Origin: Brevundimonas variabilis
GTDB lineage: Bacteria > Pseudomonadota > Alphaproteobacteria > Caulobacterales > Caulobacteraceae
DNA: 64,000 bases
Assembly (NCBI RefSeq): GCF_014199945.1
Contig: NZ_JACHOR010000005.1
Location: 248,001-312,000, forward strand
Direction of reading: 5' to 3'
The notes under the pieces were generated by a model. The model was not told the DNA's origin, ran no database searches, and saw only the letters and a list, made by a program, of their open reading frames with translations. Numbering within the stretch: position 1 is the stretch's first letter; each line of letters starts with the position of its first letter. A program made the position numbers and the translations under genes. Positions 17,187 to 26,849 of this stretch are shown here, piece after piece.

Positions 17187-18563
17187 ATGTCGTCACGCCC
17201 GATCCTCGCCGGCCTGCTGGCTCTTGTCGCAGCGATCGCGGCACCCCTGTTCGGCGCGCCGGTCATGGCCCAGACGCCGGCTGTCACGGCGGACGAGGCT
17301 GCGCTTCCGGCCTTCCCGGGAGCCCTGGGCTGGGCCGCTCGCACGCCCGGCGGGCGGGGCGGGGAAATCCTCCGCGTCACCAATCTGAACAGCGAGGGGC
17401 CGGGTTCGCTGCGCGCCGCCATCGAGCATGACGGCCCTCGCATTGTGGTGTTCGAGGTCGGGGGCGTGATCGATCTCGACAAGAAGACGCTGCGGGTGCG
17501 CAACCCCTTCATCACCATCGCCGGCCAGACCGCCCCGTCGCCGGGCATCACCCTGATCCGCGGGGGTATGGACATCACCGCCCATGATGTCGTGGTCCAG
17601 CATCTGCGGATCCGCCCCGGTTCAGCGGGCGGCGAATGGATGAGTGGCTGGGACGAGGACGGCATCTCGACCATCGGGGCCTACAACGTCATCATCGACC
17701 ACTGCAGCCTGACCTGGGCCACCGACGAAAACCTGTCGGCGTCCGGCCCCCGTTTCACCGGCTCCACGCCGGCCGAATGGCGGGCAGGTACCAGTCATGC
17801 CATCACCTTCTCGAACAATCTGAACGGCGAGAGCCTGGCCTATTCGACCCACTCCAAGGGCGAACATTCCAAGGGTTCGCTGATCCACGACAATGTCACG
17901 GACCTGCTGATCGTCGGGAACCTGTATGCCCACAACTATGAGCGCAGCCCCTTGTTCAAGGGCGGCGTCCATGGGGTGATCGTCAACAATCTGATCTACG
18001 ATCCGGGTCCGCGCGCCATCCACTACAACCTTGCGCCCGAGGAATGGGGAACCGTCCCCTATGAGGTCGGCAAGATGTCGGTGGTCGGAAACGTGCTGCG
18101 GGCAGGGCCCTCGACGCCGACCGACCGTCTGGCCTTCATGATGATCGGCGGGGCGGGCGACGTGGAATACTATGGTCGGGACAATATCGCGGTCGATCAG
18201 GTCGGAGACCCGATCCGCATGTTCGGCCGCTACACCACCTCGCCGGCCCGGATCATAGAGGTGCGCCGTCCGCCGGTCTGGTGGCAGGGGCTCGAGCCGA
18301 TCCCCGCCGAGCGGGTGCAGGGGGCTGTCCTGGCCAATGTCGGCGCGCGGCCCTGGGATCGCGACCAGCGCGACGTCCTCCTGATCGCCGAGGTGGCCGA
18401 AGGCCGGGGCGAGATCATTGACCACGAGCGCGAGGTCGGGGGCTATCCTGCTGTCGTCGAGGCGACCCGCAAGCCGTTCAATCCGGCAGACTGGGACCTG
18501 CGGTTCATGACGCCCCTGCGGGACGACGTGCTGGATCGGCCCGCCCAGCGCCGGGGCACCTGA
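17187..18563 (+). CDS. Pectate lyase, polysaccharide lyase family 1 (second copy)
   Basis: 458 aa from ATG 17187, with GAGAGGA 9 nt upstream (ATG 17178 is too close to it). A Sec signal peptide ends near PVMAQTP. The beta-helix opens LPAFPGALGWAA and carries IIDHCSLTWATDEN, the equivalent of the DHISASWSVDET motif in the first lyase. It lacks the Ca-binding tail of the first copy, so the two probably act on different pectate forms or locations (inference). Followed by the LacI-type regulator gene. Confidence 0.9.
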   Translation: MSSRPILAGLLALVAAIAAPLFGAPVMAQTPAVTADEAALPAFPGALGWAARTPGGRGGEILRVTNLNSEGPGSLRAAIEHDGPRIVVFEVGGVIDLDKKTLRVRNPFITIAGQTAPSPGITLIRGGMDITAHDVVVQHLRIRPGSAGGEWMSGWDEDGISTIGAYNVIIDHCSLTWATDENLSASGPRFTGSTPAEWRAGTSHAITFSNNLNGESLAYSTHSKGEHSKGSLIHDNVTDLLIVGNLYAHNYERSPLFKGGVHGVIVNNLIYDPGPRAIHYNLAPEEWGTVPYEVGKMSVVGNVLRAGPSTPTDRLAFMMIGGAGDVEYYGRDNIAVDQVGDPIRMFGRYTTSPARIIEVRRPPVWWQGLEPIPAERVQGAVLANVGARPWDRDQRDVLLIAEVAEGRGEIIDHEREVGGYPAVVEATRKPFNPADWDLRFMTPLRDDVLDRPAQRRGT

Positions 18564-18574
18564 GCGGGGGGACT

Positions 18575-18588
18575 GACACCGCTGGCCA
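18575..18588. promoter_or_regulatory. LacI-type operator 4 (upstream of the regulator gene)
   Basis: TGACACCGCTGGCC matches the palindrome at 11 of 14 positions, with the left half perfect. It lies 41 bp before the regulator start and suggests autoregulation. Confidence 0.5.
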
Positions 18589-18628
18589 TTCGGGCTAGAG
18601 CGTCGAGACACGATTGAAAGACCCCTGA

Positions 18629-19672
18629 GTGAGCGAACCGAAACGGCCCTCCGGCAAGCCGGCCACGATCAACGACATCGCTCGCCTGGCCGAAGTGTCC
18701 AAGAAGACGGTCTCGCGGGTGATCAACAACTCGCCCTTCGTCAAGGAGGACACCCGCCGGCGGGTGGAGGCGGTCATCGCCGAACATGGCTACAGTCCGG
18801 ACCCGCAGGCGCGCGGACTGGCCTTTCGGCGTTCGTTTCTGGTCGGGATGATTTACGACAACCCCAGTCCCAACTATGTCGTCAACATGCAGCAGGGCGT
18901 GCTGGACGCGGTGCGGGGTGCCGGACTCGAACTGGTCGTTCATCCCTGCAACCGGGCCAGCGATCGCTTTCTGGACGAGGTCCGCAGTTTCATTGTCCGG
19001 CAGAAGCTGTTCGGCGTAATCCTGCCGCCTTCGGTGTCCGAGGACGACCGGGTCGTGCAGATCCTGAAGGCGGCGGACTGCCCCTATGTCCGGATCGCCT
19101 CGGTCTCTCTGGACGTGCCGGAATGCATGGTGGTGACCCACGACAGCCGGGGCGCGGCCCGTGCTGCCCGGCATCTGGCCGAGCTGGGCCATCGCAGGAT
19201 TGCCTTCATCTCGGGCCCGGACAGTTTCCGGTCCTCGCACGAGCGTGGACGCGGGTTTCAGGATGGTCTCGCCGAGCATGGCCTGAAGCTGGACCCGGCC
19301 TATGTGCGCAAGGGAGCCTACACGTTCGAGTCCGGGGTCGAGGCTGCGGCCGAACTGCTGGCCCTGCCCGAGCCACCGACGGCCATCTTTGCCGGAAATG
19401 ACGAAATGGCGATCGGGGTGATGAAGGCGGCCCGCGACGCCGGCATGGATGTGCCGGGCGATCTGTCGATCGTGGGCTTCGACGACCTGCCGATGGCCTC
19501 TCGCGTCTGGCCCAATCTTACCACGGTCCGTCTGCCGATCCGCGACATGGGGCGGATGGCGGCGGAAAAGCTCACCGCAGGCTTGCACGGCCTCGATGCC
19601 GCGACGATGATCCAGCCCGAGGTCGACCCCTCGCTGGTGGTGCGGGACTCGACGACGGGCCCTCGCCCCTGA
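18629..19672 (+). CDS. LacI-family transcriptional regulator of the pectin locus
   Basis: 347 aa from GTG 18629. The N-terminal DNA-binding domain is [20 protein letters not shown] followed by the hinge helix region [10 protein letters not shown]. The periplasmic-binding-protein-like sensor domain follows, with [20 protein letters not shown] near the end. It probably represses the lyase, receptor, TRAP and kdu genes through the TGACACCGGTGTCA-like sites, with KDG or an unsaturated uronate as inducer. That functional link is inference from site placement. KdgR is a possible name but was not tested. Confidence 0.92.
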   Translation: MSEPKRPSGKPATINDIARLAEVSKKTVSRVINNSPFVKEDTRRRVEAVIAEHGYSPDPQARGLAFRRSFLVGMIYDNPSPNYVVNMQQGVLDAVRGAGLELVVHPCNRASDRFLDEVRSFIVRQKLFGVILPPSVSEDDRVVQILKAADCPYVRIASVSLDVPECMVVTHDSRGAARAARHLAELGHRRIAFISGPDSFRSSHERGRGFQDGLAEHGLKLDPAYVRKGAYTFESGVEAAAELLALPEPPTAIFAGNDEMAIGVMKAARDAGMDVPGDLSIVGFDDLPMASRVWPNLTTVRLPIRDMGRMAAEKLTAGLHGLDAATMIQPEVDPSLVVRDSTTGPRP

Positions 19673-19693
19673 GACACGTCTTGCAGCCGGTCA

Positions 19694-19707
19694 TGACACC
19701 GGTTACC
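19694..19707. promoter_or_regulatory. LacI-type operator 5 (upstream of kduI)
   Basis: TGACACCGGTTACC: the left half and the centre are perfect, 11 of 14 overall. It ends 26 bp before the kduI start. Confidence 0.65.
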
Positions 19708-19733
19708 TAGCCCCGACCCGAATGGAGCCCGTC

Positions 19734-20567
19734 ATGTACCAGAAAACCTACCACGCCACCCATCCGGACATGATGCAGGGGGTCACCAACGACCAGCTCC
19801 GTGACCGCTATCTGATCGATGGCCTGTTCGCTGCGGGCGAGATCCGGCTGAACTATACCCACTACGAGCGGTTCGTGATCGGGGGCGTCCAGCCGGGCCC
19901 CGCCAGCGTGACGCTTCCGCACCAGACCGAGCCCGCCTCGGCGGCCGGACATCCGTTCCTGGAGCGTCGCGAACTGGGCGTGGTCAATGTCGGCACGCAG
20001 ACCGGGACGGTCACCGTCGACGGCGAGGCCCATACGCTCGCGCCGCGGGATGGCCTCTATATTCCGATGGGTTCGGTCGACGTGACCTTCTCGGGCGACA
20101 CGCGCTTCTATCTGGCCTCGACACCGGCCCATGTCCGTTATGCCGTCAAGCATATCTCGATCGAGCAGGCCGTGCCGCTCGAGCGGGGTGCGCTGGAGAC
20201 GTCGAACGAGCGGACCATCTACCAGTACATCGTCCCCGCCACCTGCCAGTCCTGCCAGCTGCTGCTCGGCCTGACGATCCTGAAGACCGGGTCGGTCTGG
20301 AACACCATGCCGCCGCACCTGCATGACCGGCGCTCCGAGGTCTATTTCTACTTCGGCCTGAACCCCAATGACCGGGTGTTCCACTTCATGGGCGAGCCTG
20401 ACGCCGCCCGTCACATCGTGATGGCCGACGGCGAGGCCGTGGTGTCGCCGCCCTGGTCGATCCACATGGGCTCGGGCACGTCCAACTACACCTTCATCTG
20501 GGCCATGGGCGGCGAGAACCTGGACTACACCGACATCAACCAGCTCGACATCTGCCAGCTCAAATGA
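19734..20567 (+). CDS. kduI: 5-keto-4-deoxyuronate isomerase (KduI)
   Basis: 277 aa, one residue from the E. coli length. It isomerises 5-keto-4-deoxyuronate (DKI) to 2,5-diketo-3-deoxygluconate. The cupin zinc ligands His195, His197, Glu202 ([15 protein letters not shown]) and His244 (WSIHMGSG) match E. coli positions offset by one. ATG 19734 is chosen with GGAG 7 nt upstream; an in-frame ATG at 19722 lacks a site. It overlaps kduD by 4 nt. Confidence 0.97.
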   Translation: MYQKTYHATHPDMMQGVTNDQLRDRYLIDGLFAAGEIRLNYTHYERFVIGGVQPGPASVTLPHQTEPASAAGHPFLERRELGVVNVGTQTGTVTVDGEAHTLAPRDGLYIPMGSVDVTFSGDTRFYLASTPAHVRYAVKHISIEQAVPLERGALETSNERTIYQYIVPATCQSCQLLLGLTILKTGSVWNTMPPHLHDRRSEVYFYFGLNPNDRVFHFMGEPDAARHIVMADGEAVVSPPWSIHMGSGTSNYTFIWAMGGENLDYTDINQLDICQLK

Positions 20568-21319
20568 ACCCGTTCGATCTCAGCGGCCGGGTGGCGATGG
20601 TCACCGGGGCCAACACGGGCCTGGGTCAGGCCATTGCCGTCGGCCTGGCCCGGGCCGGTGCCGACATCGTCGCCGTCGGACGTTCCGCCCCGACCGAGAC
20701 GGCCGGGCTGGTGCAGGCGGAAGGGCGGGCGTTCCACGCCATCCCGGCCGACCTGTCGTCGATCGCGCCGGTCGCGGACGTCGTCCAGCAGGCGATCGCG
20801 GTCGCAGGGCAGATCGACATCCTGATCAACAATGCCGGGATCATCCGCCGCGCCGACAGCCTGGACTTCTCCGAGGCGGACTGGGATGCGGTGATGGACA
20901 CCAATCTCAAGACCGCCTTCTTCCTCAGCCAGGCGGTTGCCCGCACCTGGGTTGCGGATAGCCGGGGCGGCAAGATCATCAACATCTGTTCGATGCTCAG
21001 CTTCCAGGGCGGGATCCGGGTACCCTCCTACACGGCGTCCAAGTCGGGGCTGGCCGGCCTGACCAAGCTTCTGGCCTGCGAGTGGGCGTCAAAGGGCATC
21101 AACGTCAACGGCATCGCGCCGGGCTATTTCGCGACCAACAATACCGAGGCCCTGCGCGCCGACGAGGGCCGCAATCGCGATATCCTGGCGCGGATTCCGG
21201 CCGGCCGGTGGGGCGATCCCTCTGACCTGTCCGGGGCGGCGGTCTTCCTGGCCTCCGACGCTGCCGCCTATGTCCATGGCACGGTGCTGGCAGTGGACGG
21301 GGGCTGGCTGGCTCGCTGA
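20564..21319 (+). CDS. kduD: 2-deoxy-D-gluconate 3-dehydrogenase (KduD)
   Basis: 251 aa short-chain dehydrogenase. The nucleotide motif TGANTGLG is at 14-21, NNAG at 89-92, and the catalytic Ser143, Tyr156 and Lys160 (YTASK) are in place. It reduces 2,5-diketo-3-deoxygluconate to KDG, feeding KdgK. The ATGA overlap with kduI shows coupled translation. The enzyme pair is the diagnostic core of unsaturated uronate catabolism. Confidence 0.95.
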   Translation: MNPFDLSGRVAMVTGANTGLGQAIAVGLARAGADIVAVGRSAPTETAGLVQAEGRAFHAIPADLSSIAPVADVVQQAIAVAGQIDILINNAGIIRRADSLDFSEADWDAVMDTNLKTAFFLSQAVARTWVADSRGGKIINICSMLSFQGGIRVPSYTASKSGLAGLTKLLACEWASKGINVNGIAPGYFATNNTEALRADEGRNRDILARIPAGRWGDPSDLSGAAVFLASDAAAYVHGTVLAVDGGWLAR

Positions 21320-21328
21320 CGGGTCTCG

Positions 21329-21757
21329 TCAGGGACGGCGCTGGAAGGCCTGTCGCGTTTCCAGCAGCACCCAGCTGCGCATCAGCATCTCGGCCACGTC
21401 ATAGGGCTTGAGCAGGACATCCCGCGCCCCGAGGGCCAGGGCCCTCAGTCGGGCCCGGACATTGGTGTCGGCCGTCAGCACCAGGATGGGCAGATAGGCG
21501 TCCACCGGTGTCAGCCGCCGGAAGCTGTCGAGCAGCTCATAGCCGTCGATGCCGGGCATCATCAGGTCCAGCAGGACCAGGTCCGGCGGCGTCTGTGCGA
21601 AATCCGCAAGGGCCGCCTGGGGGTCAAGGAAGGTCACCACGCCGTGGAAGCCTTCGCGGGCAAACGCCTTCTCGACCAGGCTGAGGTTTGCGGCCTCGTC
21701 GTCGACGGCCAGAATCCGCGCAGCCTTCACCGTCGCATCGTTCGGGACCACCCTCAT
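21329..21757 (-). CDS. Single-domain response regulator (receiver)
   Basis: 142 aa from ATG 21757, which overlaps the kinase stop by 4 nt (ATGA). The receiver has the acidic pair in AVDDEAANL, phospho-acceptor Asp in LVLLDLMMPG, Thr in LVLTADT and Lys in LLKPYD. There is no output domain, so it probably relays phosphate or acts by protein contact. It is last in a four-gene signalling operon. Confidence 0.92.
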   Translation of the reverse strand: MRVVPNDATVKAARILAVDDEAANLSLVEKAFAREGFHGVVTFLDPQAALADFAQTPPDLVLLDLMMPGIDGYELLDSFRRLTPVDAYLPILVLTADTNVRARLRALALGARDVLLKPYDVAEMLMRSWVLLETRQAFQRRP

Positions 21758-23712
21758 TCCGCTGTCTCCGACCGGGATGGGGCCGCTTCCGCGACCGGAC
21801 GGGTGGGCAGGACAAGGCTGAAGACCGAGCCGGCACCCTGTTCGGCGGCGCGGTAAAGGACGTCCCCATTCATGGCCCGAGCCAGCCCCCGCGACAGGGC
21901 CAGCCCGAGGCCGGAGCCCTGGGCTCCGCTCCACCGGTCGGCGTCCAGCCGGTCGAAGGGGGTGAACAGGCGGTCGACGAAGTCGGCGGCCACGCCGGGG
22001 CCCTGGTCGCGGACATCGATGACGGTGCGCGACGGTTCGGATCGCACCTCGACCACGACCCGGCCGTCCCGACGGTTGTACTTCACCGCATTGGACAGCA
22101 GGTTCAGCAGCACCTGGAGCGTGGCACGGCGATCGGCCCAGGCCCTGGCCTCGCCGGGCTGGAAGCGGATCTCGATCCCGGCGGCCTGGGCCTGGGGCGT
22201 CGTCAGGGCAATGGCTTCCCGGGCCAGTTCATCGACCCTGACCGGCTCGGGGTTCATCGTGTGACCCCCGGCCTCGATCCGGGCGATGTCGAGGACCTCG
22301 TCGATCATTCCGAGCAGATGCCCGCCGGCCCGCGCGATCTGCTCGACCGCGTGACCCTGGTCGGGGCCGAGGAGCTCGCGATCCATGTCCAGCAACTGGT
22401 TGAAGCCCAGGATGGCGGTCAGGGGCGTGCGCAGTTCGTGGCTCATGCGCGACAGGAACTCGCTCTTGGCCATGCTGGCCCGCTCGGCCTCGTTACGGGC
22501 GGCCTTGAGGGCTTCTTCGGCCCGCTTCCGGTCGGTGATGTCCCGGGTGACCTTGGAAAAGCCCTGCAGCTCGCCCGCTTCGTCGCGGACCGCGGTGATG
22601 ACGACATTGGCCCAGAAGCGGCTGCCATCCCTGCGCACGCGCCAGCCTTCGTCCTCGACCCGGCCGTCGGCTGCCGCTGCGGCCAGCAATCGTGACGGCG
22701 TCTCCCTGCGGCTTTCCGGCGGATAGAAGATCGAGAAGTGGTGCCCGATGACCTCGCTGGCATTCCAGCCCTTGATCCGCTCGGCCCCCACGTTCCAGCT
22801 CGTGACATGGCCTTCGGTGTCGAGGGCGAAGATGCCGTAGTCGCGAACGCCCTCGATCACCCGCCGATAGCGCTCTTCGCCGTCGCGCAGTTCGGCCTCG
22901 CGCCGTCTCAGGAGCTCGCCGGCCTCCACAAGTCTGCGCGCAAGGCGTCCGATCTCGTCCTGGGCATGATCCCGTGTGGTGAGGGGTTCGCCGCGTTCCA
23001 GGCGTTCGGCGTCGCGTTCCAGCGTCCGGACCCGCCGGACGATGCCGCTGAACAGAAGCTGCACGGCTGCAAGACTGGCCAGAAGGCCAATGACCGCCAT
23101 GGCCGCGGTCAGCCCGAGAGTCCGGCTCCGCTCCGAATCGGCGCGCGCGCGACGGGCATCCAGCAACTGGCCCTCCCGGCGCTGCATGGCCTCGATCTCG
23201 GCCCGCAGTCCGTCGAGGACCCGCTTGTTGGCGACCAGGGCCTCCGCCACCTCGCGGGTCGTCAGGCTGTCCTGGCTGCCGGCGCCCGGCATGGCGGCCA
23301 GCTGGGCCAGACCCTGCCGCTTCTGGATCACCAGCGCATCGACCCGCGTCAGACGCGCCCGGATCTCGGGGTCCCGCACGCTGGCCCGCAGCCGCGCGAG
23401 GGTCAGGGGCAGCAGGGCCTCGGCCTTCGTGTAGGGCTCGAGAAAGGCCTCCTGTCCCGTCAGCCGGTAACCCCGGACACCGCTCGCCGCCTCGGCCAGC
23501 AGGGCGTGGACCTCGTGGATGTCGCGCTGGATGGCGAAGGTCAGCCGGACGGCGCGTTCCGCCTCGGCCTCCGCGCGGCTAGACAGATGCAGGGCACCGA
23601 TGCCACCCAGAAGGATGGCAAGAGGCAGCGCCACCACGACCAGCCCCTTGGCTGCCAGACCCAGGTCCGCCCACGCGGTGGCCGGGCGCAGCCATGCGCG
23701 GAGCCGGCTCAT
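21754..23712 (-). CDS. Membrane sensor histidine kinase (CHASE3-HAMP-PAS-HisKA)
   Basis: 652 aa. Two membrane helices (about 20-44 and 200-222) flank a CHASE3-like periplasmic sensor (RGYRLTGQEAFLEPY). A HAMP-like segment, a PAS domain (YGIFALDTEGHVTSWN), the dimerisation domain with SHELRTPLTAIL and an ATPase domain (NLLSNAVKYN, DQGPGV, GSGLGL) follow. Its start overlaps the NarL-type regulator stop by 4 nt. The ligand is unknown. Confidence 0.92.
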   Translation of the reverse strand: MSRLRAWLRPATAWADLGLAAKGLVVVALPLAILLGGIGALHLSSRAEAEAERAVRLTFAIQRDIHEVHALLAEAASGVRGYRLTGQEAFLEPYTKAEALLPLTLARLRASVRDPEIRARLTRVDALVIQKRQGLAQLAAMPGAGSQDSLTTREVAEALVANKRVLDGLRAEIEAMQRREGQLLDARRARADSERSRTLGLTAAMAVIGLLASLAAVQLLFSGIVRRVRTLERDAERLERGEPLTTRDHAQDEIGRLARRLVEAGELLRRREAELRDGEERYRRVIEGVRDYGIFALDTEGHVTSWNVGAERIKGWNASEVIGHHFSIFYPPESRRETPSRLLAAAAADGRVEDEGWRVRRDGSRFWANVVITAVRDEAGELQGFSKVTRDITDRKRAEEALKAARNEAERASMAKSEFLSRMSHELRTPLTAILGFNQLLDMDRELLGPDQGHAVEQIARAGGHLLGMIDEVLDIARIEAGGHTMNPEPVRVDELAREAIALTTPQAQAAGIEIRFQPGEARAWADRRATLQVLLNLLSNAVKYNRRDGRVVVEVRSEPSRTVIDVRDQGPGVAADFVDRLFTPFDRLDADRWSGAQGSGLGLALSRGLARAMNGDVLYRAAEQGAGSVFSLVLPTRPVAEAAPSRSETAE

Positions 23713-24332
23713 CGCTGGGCCCGGGTCTGCAGGACCGCCGCCTGGGTCCGGTCCGTGACGCCCAGTTTGGCGATGACACGCTCGACATGCACCTTCACCG
23801 TCCCGGGCCCGATGCCGAGCGCCCGGCCGATCTCCTTGTTGGTCAGGCCGTCGGCGATGCAGGTCAGCACCTCGCGCTCGCGGGGCGTGAGGCGGGCCAG
23901 GTCATCCTCACGGGGACCAGCAGTCGGCTCCAGCGCGCGCCGGATCAGATCGGGGGGAACGGCCGTCCTCCCCTCGCCAACGGTCCGGACCGCGTGAAGC
24001 AGTTCGCTCCGGCCGGCATCCTTCAGCACAAACCCCGTCGCGCCGGCCGACATCGCCGTCCGCACATACTCCGGCGTGTCGTGCAGGGTGAGCATGAGTA
24101 CCCTTACGTTCGATCCCCGGACTATGGCGCGCGCGGCCTCCAGCCCCGTCATGGCCTGGCCGAAGCGGATGTCGAGCACAGCCACGTCCACACCGCCGGC
24201 CAGTGCGCGGGCCACAGCGTCTTCCGCCGTAGCGGCTTCTCCGACGACCTGCAGGTCGGGCTCCCGCTCGAATACGGACCGCAATCCCTCGCGGGTCAGT
24301 TCGTGGTCGTCGGCGATCAGGAGGCGCAGCAT
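23709..24332 (-). CDS. NarL/FixJ-family response regulator
   Basis: 207 aa. The receiver (LIADDHELTREGL, Asp in VAVLDIRFG, FVLKDAG) is followed by a LuxR-type DNA-binding domain (LTPREREVLTCIADGLTNKE and KVHVERVIAKLG). It starts 2 bp after the stop of a HisKA_3 kinase, its likely partner. It is probably the transcriptional output of the operon. Confidence 0.93.
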   Translation of the reverse strand: MLRLLIADDHELTREGLRSVFEREPDLQVVGEAATAEDAVARALAGGVDVAVLDIRFGQAMTGLEAARAIVRGSNVRVLMLTLHDTPEYVRTAMSAGATGFVLKDAGRSELLHAVRTVGEGRTAVPPDLIRRALEPTAGPREDDLARLTPREREVLTCIADGLTNKEIGRALGIGPGTVKVHVERVIAKLGVTDRTQAAVLQTRAQR

Positions 24333-24334
24333 GC

Positions 24335-25456
24335 TCAGGCTCCGGCCAGAGGCATGGTTGCACGGATCCGGAAACCGTTGCCCAGGGGGCCGGCCTCCAG
24401 CGTGCTCGCCACGGCGGTCAGCCGTTCACGCATGATCTCCAGCCCAAGGCGCTCCGCAGCCGAGTGGGGGTCGGCCGGCCGCCGACCGCCATCATCGGCA
24501 ACCGTCAGTACGACCTGTCCTGCCGCGTCATCCAGGATCAGCTCCAGTTCGACGGTCGAGTCGGGTGCATGCTTTGCGGCATTGTTCAGGCCCTCCTGTG
24601 CGACGCGAAAGATCAGCGTCTCCTGCCAGTCGGGAAGCCGGCGCATCCCCCGCTCGCGCACATGGACCCGATGTCCCAGGGCCTCGAGTCGCCGGCCCTC
24701 CTCCTGCAGTGCCGCAACCACGCCCAGATCGTCGAGACTGGTCGGGCGGAGGCCGGCGATCAACCGCCGGAGATCGCTCACCGAGCGTCTGGCGACATCG
24801 ATCAGAATGCCCACATCCCTGGACAGGGCGGCGTCGGCCTCTGCCGGAAGGTCAAGCTGCAGCAGTTCGAGCCGCCGGTGCAGGGCGGTGATCTGCTGGG
24901 CCACGCCGTCGTGCAGATCGGCCGAAAGCGCCCGGCGTTCGGTCTCCTGGGCGCGTACGACTTCCGACAGAACCTGCTCCAGTTCCCTTTCCCGCTGGGC
25001 CAGTCGAGCCAGCAAACGGGCCTGCCCGCTCTGCTGATGGGCCATGATCAGGCGGCTTTCGATCATCTCGACCAGGAGCTTCAGTGCCTCCTCATCTTCA
25101 CCGGAACCCGCAGACGCAGGATTTCGCGATCCCCAGAGGACAAGGCCGTGCCCCGTCTCCCCCTGATCGGCCAGACGCTCGAACGCCAGAAGCCGGGCAT
25201 CGGAGGGCAGGGGATTCCCGGCCCTGTACGGGGCGCCATGGGCATAGCCGGTAAACAGCGCCGCCTTCTGGCTGGCCCTCGAAAGCGCGGTCTCCAGCCC
25301 GTCGCTGTCCACGGTCTCGAGTTCGCGGCTCACCTGGATCAGAAGACGCAGCCTTGCCGCCCGCGCCTCGGAGTCGCGAAACAGGGACCGGAGATCGGTC
25401 GAGGCAGGGTCGGAAGTGGCCAGCGCGTTCATGAGGATCGGACCCGATAATCGCAT
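24335..25456 (-). CDS. HisKA_3-family sensor kinase, cytoplasmic
   Basis: 373 aa. An N-terminal GAF-like region (about 20-150) precedes a coiled segment, the phospho-His box TERRALSADLHDGVAQQ and an ATPase domain (EGLNNAAKHA, ERLGLEIMRERL). There is no membrane helix. It is NarX/DesK type, matching the NarL-type regulator next to it. The start is uncertain: ATG 25456 (AGGA very near) or ATG 25432. It heads the four-gene operon. Confidence 0.9.
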   Translation of the reverse strand: MRLSGPILMNALATSDPASTDLRSLFRDSEARAARLRLLIQVSRELETVDSDGLETALSRASQKAALFTGYAHGAPYRAGNPLPSDARLLAFERLADQGETGHGLVLWGSRNPASAGSGEDEEALKLLVEMIESRLIMAHQQSGQARLLARLAQRERELEQVLSEVVRAQETERRALSADLHDGVAQQITALHRRLELLQLDLPAEADAALSRDVGILIDVARRSVSDLRRLIAGLRPTSLDDLGVVAALQEEGRRLEALGHRVHVRERGMRRLPDWQETLIFRVAQEGLNNAAKHAPDSTVELELILDDAAGQVVLTVADDGGRRPADPHSAAERLGLEIMRERLTAVASTLEAGPLGNGFRIRATMPLAGA

Positions 25457-25598
25457 GTCCTAGCTGAGCCGTAGGGGGCTGTCATATGCCATTCGGCATA
25501 GGCGTCACGGCCTGCCGGGATGCAGACGCAAGGTCCGGCGAGGATCGTCATCACTGTGAGAGACCGCAAAGGGCGGTTGGACTTCACAGGATATTCCC

Positions 25599-26075
25599 AT
25601 GCGGACCTCCCTCGCTCTTCTCGCCGCGGCCGGCACGCTGGTCGCTGCTCCGGCATTCGCCGCAGAGACCACCACCTGCGCCACCGCAACCGCCGCTGAT
25701 GTCGAGGCCCAGTTTGCCCGCTTCAACGGGGCCTGGCAGACCGGCAATCCCGATACGGTGACGGCGCTGTTCACGCGCGAGCCTGTGCTTCTGGCCACGG
25801 TTTCGAACACGCCCCGTACCGATCCCGCCAGTGTCCGCGACTATTTCGTGTCCTTCCTGAAGGCCAAGCCGGTCGGCACGATCAACAGTTCCACTGTCGA
25901 GATCGACTGCAACACCGCAACGCGCGTCGGCACCTGGACGGTCGCCCTGACCGACGCCGCCACAGGGGCTGTGAACAACGTCCGCGCCCGCTACTCCTTC
26001 ATCTACCGGTTCGAGAATGGCGACTGGAAGATCGACCACCTGCACTCGTCGATGATGCCCGAGGCTACCCGCTGA
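25599..26075 (+). CDS. Exported SnoaL-like (nuclear transport factor 2 fold) protein
   Basis: 158 aa. A signal peptide ends PAFAAET. The mature part, EAQFARFNGAWQTGNPDTVTALFT... to YSFIYRFENGDWKIDHLHSS, matches the DUF4440/SnoaL or CaMKII-association fold, a cone that often binds small molecules. It begins the rightward unit across from the signalling operon and its stop overlaps the next start (TGATG). Function unknown. Confidence 0.85.
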   Translation: MRTSLALLAAAGTLVAAPAFAAETTTCATATAADVEAQFARFNGAWQTGNPDTVTALFTREPVLLATVSNTPRTDPASVRDYFVSFLKAKPVGTINSSTVEIDCNTATRVGTWTVALTDAATGAVNNVRARYSFIYRFENGDWKIDHLHSSMMPEATR

Positions 26076-26791
26076 TGACGAGGCTCCCGCCGGCCAGTCG
26101 TCGTCCGCGAAGGACGGCGCGGCTGCCGACCGCGGGAGCCTGTCTGTGCCTGACCGCTGCGGCCTCGGCCGCGGCGGCGCAGGACGACACCCAGAGCTGG
26201 AACGCCGTCTTTGCCAGTGGACCGGTGTCGGAAAACAGCCGCCTGCTCGTCTGGTTTGACGGCCATGCACGGTTCCGGGACGATGCCAGCAATCTGGACA
26301 CCACCATCCTCAGGCCTGGCATCGGCTGGCGCGCTTCGCCGCGTCTGGATCTGTGGGCGGGCTATGCCCTTGTCTCGACGCGCCGACCGGGCCCCGATGT
26401 CGAGGAGCATCGCATCTGGCAACAGGCGACCTATCCCGTGGTCACGATCGCCGGGGGGCGGCTCACGGGCCGCACGCGGATCGAGCAGCGGTTTCGGGTC
26501 GGTGGAGACGACACGGGCTGGCGACTGCGCCAGTTCCTGCGCTGGAGCCGCCCGATCGAGGGCGGGCCCGTGTCGGTCGTCCTGTCGAACGAAACCTTTG
26601 TCGGCCTTAACGACACCGACTGGGGGCAGGGGGACGGATTCGACCAGAACCGGGCCTTTGCCGGTCTTGCCTGGCAGGCAGCGCCCGGCCTTCGCGTCGA
26701 GGGCGGCTATATGAACCAGCAGATCAAGGGCAACGCGAGACCCGATCGCTCCAACGACAATCTGGTGCTGTCCGTCTTCCGGACGTTCTAA
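26075..26791 (+). CDS. DUF2490-like outer-membrane beta-barrel protein
   Basis: 238 aa with a probable signal peptide ending ASAAAAQD, which would be unusually long. Alternating strands, WNAVFASGP near the start, WAGYALVSTRR in the middle and a terminal Phe (LVLSVFRTF) fit the DUF2490 family of small outer-membrane barrels. Translation is coupled to the upstream gene by a 1-nt stop/start overlap. Confidence 0.85.
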   Translation: MTRLPPASRRPRRTARLPTAGACLCLTAAASAAAAQDDTQSWNAVFASGPVSENSRLLVWFDGHARFRDDASNLDTTILRPGIGWRASPRLDLWAGYALVSTRRPGPDVEEHRIWQQATYPVVTIAGGRLTGRTRIEQRFRVGGDDTGWRLRQFLRWSRPIEGGPVSVVLSNETFVGLNDTDWGQGDGFDQNRAFAGLAWQAAPGLRVEGGYMNQQIKGNARPDRSNDNLVLSVFRTF

Positions 26792-26849
26792 AGCACCCCT
26801 GTCACGACCCGACGTGTCACGGGGGTGTGGGTCCTGCGCCTTGCGGTGC

